DNA of 64,000 nucleotides from Halothiobacillaceae bacterium (lineage in GTDB: Bacteria > Pseudomonadota > Gammaproteobacteria > Halothiobacillales > Halothiobacillaceae): NCBI GenBank assembly GCA_016938615.1, contig JAFGUH010000143.1, forward strand, positions 24,298-88,297, read 5' to 3'. Below, piece by piece: positions 60,008 to 64,000 of the stretch. Within the stretch, counting starts at the first letter, position 1. Each line of letters starts with the position of its first letter. The notes under the pieces were generated by a model, which saw only the letters and a program-made list of their open reading frames with translations, was not told where the DNA came from and ran no database searches. A program made the translations under genes and the position numbers.

Positions 60008-60379
60008 TCAATCATCGAGCAGCTCGGAAAGCTCCCGGGACAGCCGAGTTTCGTCCACGCCATTGTATTGCAGCAGTTCGCGCAGGTGCGTCAGCCCGTC
60101 CACGTCGATGCTCGACCAGGCAAGCGCGACCGATGCCGCCGTCTCACGGACGATCCGGGCCCTGAGCTCCACCAGCACGGTCTGGTCGGGGTCGGACAGG
60201 ATCTGGATCTCGAGGGTGTCTGCCACGCAGTCGTCGCTCAAGGAACCGGGCCGTTCGAGCTCGAGGAGCACGCCCTTGAGCGACGCGTCCAGGATGGTGC
60301 CGCGCAGCATTCTTTCCGCGCAGCAGATGCGCGCGGGGAGTTGGATGTCGACTCGATCGAAGCGGCGTTGCGTGATCAT
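60008..60379 (-). CDS. PilZ-domain c-di-GMP-binding protein
   Basis: About 123 residues. The two c-di-GMP contact motifs are visible: RRFDR near the N-terminus and DASLKG about 25 residues later. The rest is a PilZ barrel plus a C-terminal helical tail. Placed directly upstream of a diguanylate cyclase, it is a natural receptor for that enzyme's product. A GTG start 24 bases upstream is possible; the ATG with a TGGAGC ribosome site is preferred. Confidence 0.82.
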   Translation of the reverse strand: MITQRRFDRVDIQLPARICCAERMLRGTILDASLKGVLLELERPGSLSDDCVADTLEIQILSDPDQTVLVELRARIVRETAASVALAWSSIDVDGLTHLRELLQYNGVDETRLSRELSELLDD

Positions 60380-60409
60380 TCCGTTGACATGCTCCAGGAC
60401 CACCGGATT

Positions 60410-60549
60410 TGAGGAAACTCTGGACGAATGCCAGGCCGTACTGCGTGCCCTGAGCCGGAGTGGCCACCGGCACGCCGGCGTTCAAGCGCCTTGATCACGA
60501 ACGACTCGCAAGGCCAGCGTGTCATGGCATTCGTGCAGAGTTTCCTTAA
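60410..60549 (+). repeat. interspersed inverted-repeat element, second subfamily (copy F)
   Basis: 140 bp. Left end GAGGAAACTCTGGACGAATG and right end GGCATTCGTGCAGAGTTTCC are inverted repeats, followed by TTAA. The interior TTCAAGCGCCTTGATCACGA matches copy E. It lies between the divergent PilZ and YjbQ genes and so sits in a promoter region. Confidence 0.8.
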
Positions 60550-60638
60550 GGCGAACCGCGTTCAAACCAAAGCATACGTTCTTCAACAACAAAGCGCTAC
60601 CGCGGTGCCGGTTGCGGTGCGATGGTAGACTCCGGCAC

Positions 60639-61052
60639 ATGCCGAAAATGATCGAAATCTCGACCCCGGGCCGGGGATTCATCAACGTCACCCGTGAGGT
60701 TCAGGACGCCGTGAGGGCGCTGGGCGGCAGCGGCCTGTGCCACCTGTTCCTGCAACACACCAGTGCCTCGCTGATCCTGACGGAGAACGCCTCGCCGGAG
60801 GTGAGAACCGACCTCGAAACCCTGATCACTCGGGCCGCGCCGGATGGTGATCCGGCCTATCGCCATGACGACGAAGGCCCGGACGACATGGCCGCGCATT
60901 TCCGCACCCTGCTGGCCGGTCACGAGCTCTCCATTCCCATGGCCGAAGGCCACCTGATGCTGGGCACGTGGCAAGGCGTGTTCCTGTGGGAACACCGCGC
61001 CCATCCGCATCGCCGCCGCATCGTGATCACCCAGCTGCCCGAGCGGCAATGA
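60639..61052 (+). CDS. YjbQ-family protein (UPF0047; secondary thiamine-phosphate synthase-like)
   Basis: 137 residues, one compact beta-rich domain. LCHLFLQHTSASLILTEN and LMLGTWQGVFLWEHR hold the conserved histidine, tryptophan and glutamate of the family. Some members show weak thiamine-phosphate synthase activity; the true role is unsettled. The start at MPKMIEISTPGRG excludes an upstream frame that reads from the repeat element. It overlaps mnmC by four bases. Confidence 0.88.
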   Translation: MPKMIEISTPGRGFINVTREVQDAVRALGGSGLCHLFLQHTSASLILTENASPEVRTDLETLITRAAPDGDPAYRHDDEGPDDMAAHFRTLLAGHELSIPMAEGHLMLGTWQGVFLWEHRAHPHRRRIVITQLPERQ

Positions 61053-63001
61053 ATGCACCCGCCAGCGGCTGGCCCCTCGAGCCGGCCGCGCTGACCTGGA
61101 ACGACGACGAGACCCCTCGCAGCGAGGCGTTCGGCGACGTGTGCTTCGCGAGTGCCGGCGGCTTTGGCGAAAACGAGCATGTCTTCCTGGACGGAAACGA
61201 CCTGCACGCCCGGTTCGCCGCGGGGGCAGGCACGCGCATCCTCGAGACCGGTTTCGGTACCGGCCGAAATTTCCTGGCCACCGCGTTGCTGTTCCTCGAG
61301 CTCGCACCGGCCGACGCGTCGCTCGACTTCGTCAGCCTGGAAAAGCATCCCGTCGCCCGCGACGATCTGCTGCGCCTGGCCCATGCCCAACGGCGCCTGG
61401 CAAGCGATTGGCTCGCCGGCCACCCGGGGTTCACCGACGGGGCCGAGGGTCGATTCGATGACCTGCAAGCCGCGCTGCACGCGCAATGGCCCGACCCCGT
61501 GCCGGGGTTTCACCGGCGGTTTCTGGCCGGTGGGCGAATCCGGCTGACGGTTATCTGGGGCGATGCCACCGACCAGCTGCCACGCATCGACGGCCGGTTC
61601 GATGCCTTTTACCTCGACGGGTTAGCCCCCGACCGCAACCCCGAGTTGTGGCAGGAGGCGTTGATCGCGGAGCTCGCGCGCCGTGCCGCACCGGGCGCGA
61701 CGGCCGCGACCTTTTCCGCCGCCCGCCGGGTGCGCGAGGCATTGGCCGCGGCCGGGTTCGTCACCGAGAAGCGCCCCGGTTTCGAGCGCAAGCGCGACAT
61801 GCTCTGTGCCCGACACGATGCGGATGCATCAGTGTCGCCCGCTCGGGAAAGCCGCCCCGGCAAGGGACCCGTCGCCGTCCTGGGTGCCGGCATGGCCGGT
61901 ACCACGGTGGCCAGGGCCCTGGCACGGCGGGGGCGCGACGTGGTGGTGTTCGAGGGCGGCGACGAACCGGCGGGCGGCGGGTCGGGCAACCCGGCGGGTC
62001 TGGTGGCCCCGGTGATCAGTCGCGACTGGAACCGGCTGTCGCAACTGACCGCAACCGGTATGGGCTTCATGCGCGCGGAGCTGGATGGCCTGATCGATGG
62101 CGAGACGGCGGCCTTCAACGGGGTGATCAAGCTGGCCCGCGGCGAGCGACACGCGGCCAAGCAGGCGGGGATCGCCGCGGCCCTGCAGCCCGATCCGGGA
62201 TTTGCCCAGTGGTGCGAAGCCGACTCACTGGCCGCACTGAGCGGGGTGGCCGACGCCGACTCCCCGGGCTGGTGGTTCCCGACCGCTGGCTGGTTGCGCC
62301 CGCGAATGGTGATTGCCCGTTGGCTGGCCGAGCCGGGCATCGAGACGCGCCTTGACCGCCCCGTGACCGGCATTGTGGACCAGGCAGGCGGTTGGCGATT
62401 GCGGACTGCGGACGGGGCAACCCACGGCCCGTTCGACGAGGTGGTGGTGGCGGCCGGTCCGGCGACCGGCAAGCTGATCGCGCCGTTGTCACGCTGGATC
62501 GAGCCCTGCCGCGGACAGGTCAGCTGGGGGCAGGTCGATGCCGACTGGGCCGGCGGGCCGGCGCGCGGCCGGCCCCTGATGCGCGAGGGATACTCGCTCG
62601 ACCTGCCGAGTGGCGAACGCCTGTTCGGCGCGAGCTTTCTTCCCGGTGATCGGGCGCTCGAGGAACGGGAGGCCGAGCACGCGGAAAACCGTCAACGGTT
62701 GGCGTCCATTGCCCGCTCGCTGGCCGACGGGGTCGCGACGAGCACCCTGCAGGGCCGCGCCTCCCTGCGGGCAACCACACCGGATCGGCTGCCGATCGTC
62801 GGTCGGCTTGCCGACGGGCTGTGGGTGTCGACCGGTCACGGCGCGCGCGGGCTGACTTGGTCGGCCTGGCTGGCCGAATATCTCGCTTCCTGCATCGAGG
62901 GCACCCCCTCGCCATTGCCGCGGGACCTGGCCGAGGGCCTCACGCCTGAGCGCTTCGACGAGCGGGCGGCCCGCAAGGCGGCGCGGCAGCGGGGCGGGTA
63001 G
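61049..63001 (+). CDS. mnmC: bifunctional tRNA wobble-uridine modification protein MnmC
   Basis: 650 residues in two parts. The N-terminal methyltransferase (about 1-240: ILETGFGTGRNFLATALLF, DAFYLDGLAPDRNPELW) completes mnm5s2U. The C-terminal FAD oxidase (about 265-650: [38 protein letters not shown]) removes the carboxymethyl group. It acts after MnmEG on tRNAs for Lys, Glu and Gln. The start overlaps the yjbQ stop by four bases and it converges on valS. Confidence 0.95.
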   Translation: MNAPASGWPLEPAALTWNDDETPRSEAFGDVCFASAGGFGENEHVFLDGNDLHARFAAGAGTRILETGFGTGRNFLATALLFLELAPADASLDFVSLEKHPVARDDLLRLAHAQRRLASDWLAGHPGFTDGAEGRFDDLQAALHAQWPDPVPGFHRRFLAGGRIRLTVIWGDATDQLPRIDGRFDAFYLDGLAPDRNPELWQEALIAELARRAAPGATAATFSAARRVREALAAAGFVTEKRPGFERKRDMLCARHDADASVSPARESRPGKGPVAVLGAGMAGTTVARALARRGRDVVVFEGGDEPAGGGSGNPAGLVAPVISRDWNRLSQLTATGMGFMRAELDGLIDGETAAFNGVIKLARGERHAAKQAGIAAALQPDPGFAQWCEADSLAALSGVADADSPGWWFPTAGWLRPRMVIARWLAEPGIETRLDRPVTGIVDQAGGWRLRTADGATHGPFDEVVVAAGPATGKLIAPLSRWIEPCRGQVSWGQVDADWAGGPARGRPLMREGYSLDLPSGERLFGASFLPGDRALEEREAEHAENRQRLASIARSLADGVATSTLQGRASLRATTPDRLPIVGRLADGLWVSTGHGARGLTWSAWLAEYLASCIEGTPSPLPRDLAEGLTPERFDERAARKAARQRGG

Positions 63002-63020
63002 GCCGCCGGCCGCTGCCTGG

Positions 63021-64000
63021 TCAGTCGGCCAGTCGACGAATCCGCTCGCGCTGGGCCGCCAGTTCGTCGAGTTCGGCCTCGAAGCCGGCCAGTCGCTCGC
63101 GCTCCTGGTTGACCACGGCCTCCGGGGCGCGCTCGACGAAGTTGGCGTTCGACAGCTTGCCGCGCGCCTTTTCGATCTGCTTTTCGATGCCCTCGACGGC
63201 CTTGTTCAGTCGCTCGAGTTCCGCGGTCACGTCGATCAGGCCGGCCAGCGGGATGTGCACCTGCATCTTGCCCACCAAGGCCATCGCCGATTCCGGCAAT
63301 TCGCCGTCGAGTTCCTCGATCGACTCGATCCGCGCGACGGTGGTCAGCAGTGGTTCGAGCTCGCGGATCCGCGCCCGGTCGCTGTCGTTGGCCTCGCTGA
63401 CCAGCACCGGCAGCGGCTTTCCCGGGGCGATGTCCATCTCGGCGCGGATGCGGCGCACGCCGAGGATAAAGCCCTGCAGCCACTCGATCGCTTCACCGGC
63501 CTCGGCATCGATCTTCGACTCGTCGGCGACCGGGAAGGGGGCGGTCATGATGCTGTCGTCGGCCGCGCGCCGGGTGCCGGCCAGCGGGGCGACCCGTTGC
63601 CAGATGGTCTCGGTAATGAACGGGATGAACGGGTGAGCCAAGCGCAGCAGGGTCTCGAGCACGCGCACCAGGGTGCGGCGGGTGCCTCGCTTGGCGGCCT
63701 CGTCGCCGTGCTTGATGGCCGGCTTGGTCAGCTCGAGGTACCAGTCGCAGTAGGTGCTCCAGGTGAAGTCGTAGAGCGTCTGCGCGGCCAGATCGAAGCG
63801 GTAGGTCTCCAGGTGCTTGGTGACCGTCGCCTCGCAGGCCTGCAGCTCGCCGATGATCCAGCGGTCGGCGGTGCCCAGGGTGACCGGGTCGTCACCGAGA
63901 CCAGTGTCCTCGCCCTCGCACTGCATCAGCACGAAGCGGCTGGCGTTCCAGAGCTTGTTGCAGAAGTTGCGGTAGCCCTTGACCCGCTCGAGGTCGAAGC
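63021..64000 (-). CDS. valS: valyl-tRNA synthetase, C-terminal part (gene continues beyond the window)
   Basis: The visible 326 residues cover the end of the catalytic region (GYRNFCNKLWNASRFVLMQ at the window edge), the anticodon-binding helical domain (DFTWSTYCDWYLELTKPA, LRLAHPFIPFITETIW) and the C-terminal coiled coil (about the last 65 residues, KLSNANFVERAPEAVV). The HIGH and KMSKS motifs lie outside. The stop is 20 bp from the convergent mnmC stop. Confidence 0.95.
   Translation of the reverse strand, partial: FDLERVKGYRNFCNKLWNASRFVLMQCEGEDTGLGDDPVTLGTADRWIIGELQACEATVTKHLETYRFDLAAQTLYDFTWSTYCDWYLELTKPAIKHGDEAAKRGTRRTLVRVLETLLRLAHPFIPFITETIWQRVAPLAGTRRAADDSIMTAPFPVADESKIDAEAGEAIEWLQGFILGVRRIRAEMDIAPGKPLPVLVSEANDSDRARIRELEPLLTTVARIESIEELDGELPESAMALVGKMQVHIPLAGLIDVTAELERLNKAVEGIEKQIEKARGKLSNANFVERAPEAVVNQERERLAGFEAELDELAAQRERIRRLAD

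Overview
The window is dense, high-GC bacterial chromosome. It reads as a gammaproteobacterium, probably a chemolithotrophic or purple-sulfur-type lineage such as Chromatiales/Halothiobacillaceae (inference). The evidence is the classic kdsD-kdsC-lptC-lptA-lptB-rpoN-hpf-ptsN-rapZ cluster, the divergent mla operon leading into murA-hisG-hisD-hisC, ffs-dnaX-ybaB-recR, a gatCAB amidotransferase, an HPr kinase and a YeeE-type thiosulfate permease. No tRNA, rRNA, CRISPR array, phage gene or transposase gene was seen.

Layout. 0-10 kb: thiosulfate permease, glutathionyl-hydroquinone reductase, PEP synthase, Mrp-HAD pair, thiol peroxidase, ROK sugar kinase. 10-20 kb: CHASE-PAS-GGDEF protein, metE, lipoprotein esterase, cca, a broken sigma-54 activator and an orphan solute-binding protein next to an 800-bp gene-free stretch. 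20-28 kb: gcvH, dgkA, mreBCD (minus strand), gatCAB, hslO. 28-35 kb: GH15-like protein, glucokinase, thiE and hemL, joined by 1-4 bp overlaps. 35-44.5 kb (minus strand): sugar-acid and lipopolysaccharide export genes (kds/lpt), sigma-54, and a regulatory phosphotransferase set (HPr, EIIA-Man, EIIA-Ntr, HPr kinase, RapZ) with no sugar permease. 44.6-54.9 kb (plus strand): FGE-like protein, mlaFED, a TolC-family channel, mlaCB, murA, hisGDC. 55-64 kb: SRP RNA, dnaX, ybaB, recR, a secreted thioredoxin-like protein, a PilZ-diguanylate cyclase pair, YjbQ, mnmC and the 3' part of valS.

The most distinctive feature is a family of non-coding interspersed elements with terminal inverted repeats, about 60-290 bp long. 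I count seven copies: 1487-1715 (decayed), 8628-8901, 21111-21171, 28448-28685, 38592-38881, 58583-58836 and 60410-60549. They share ends of the form GGRANCTCTGCACGAAT, often sit at YTAR-like tetranucleotides, and the long ones have conserved nested internal inverted repeats. They abut start or stop codons, and two of them supply the stop codon of a neighbouring gene. The second point of interest is the TolC-family gene inserted inside the Mla phospholipid-transport operon.
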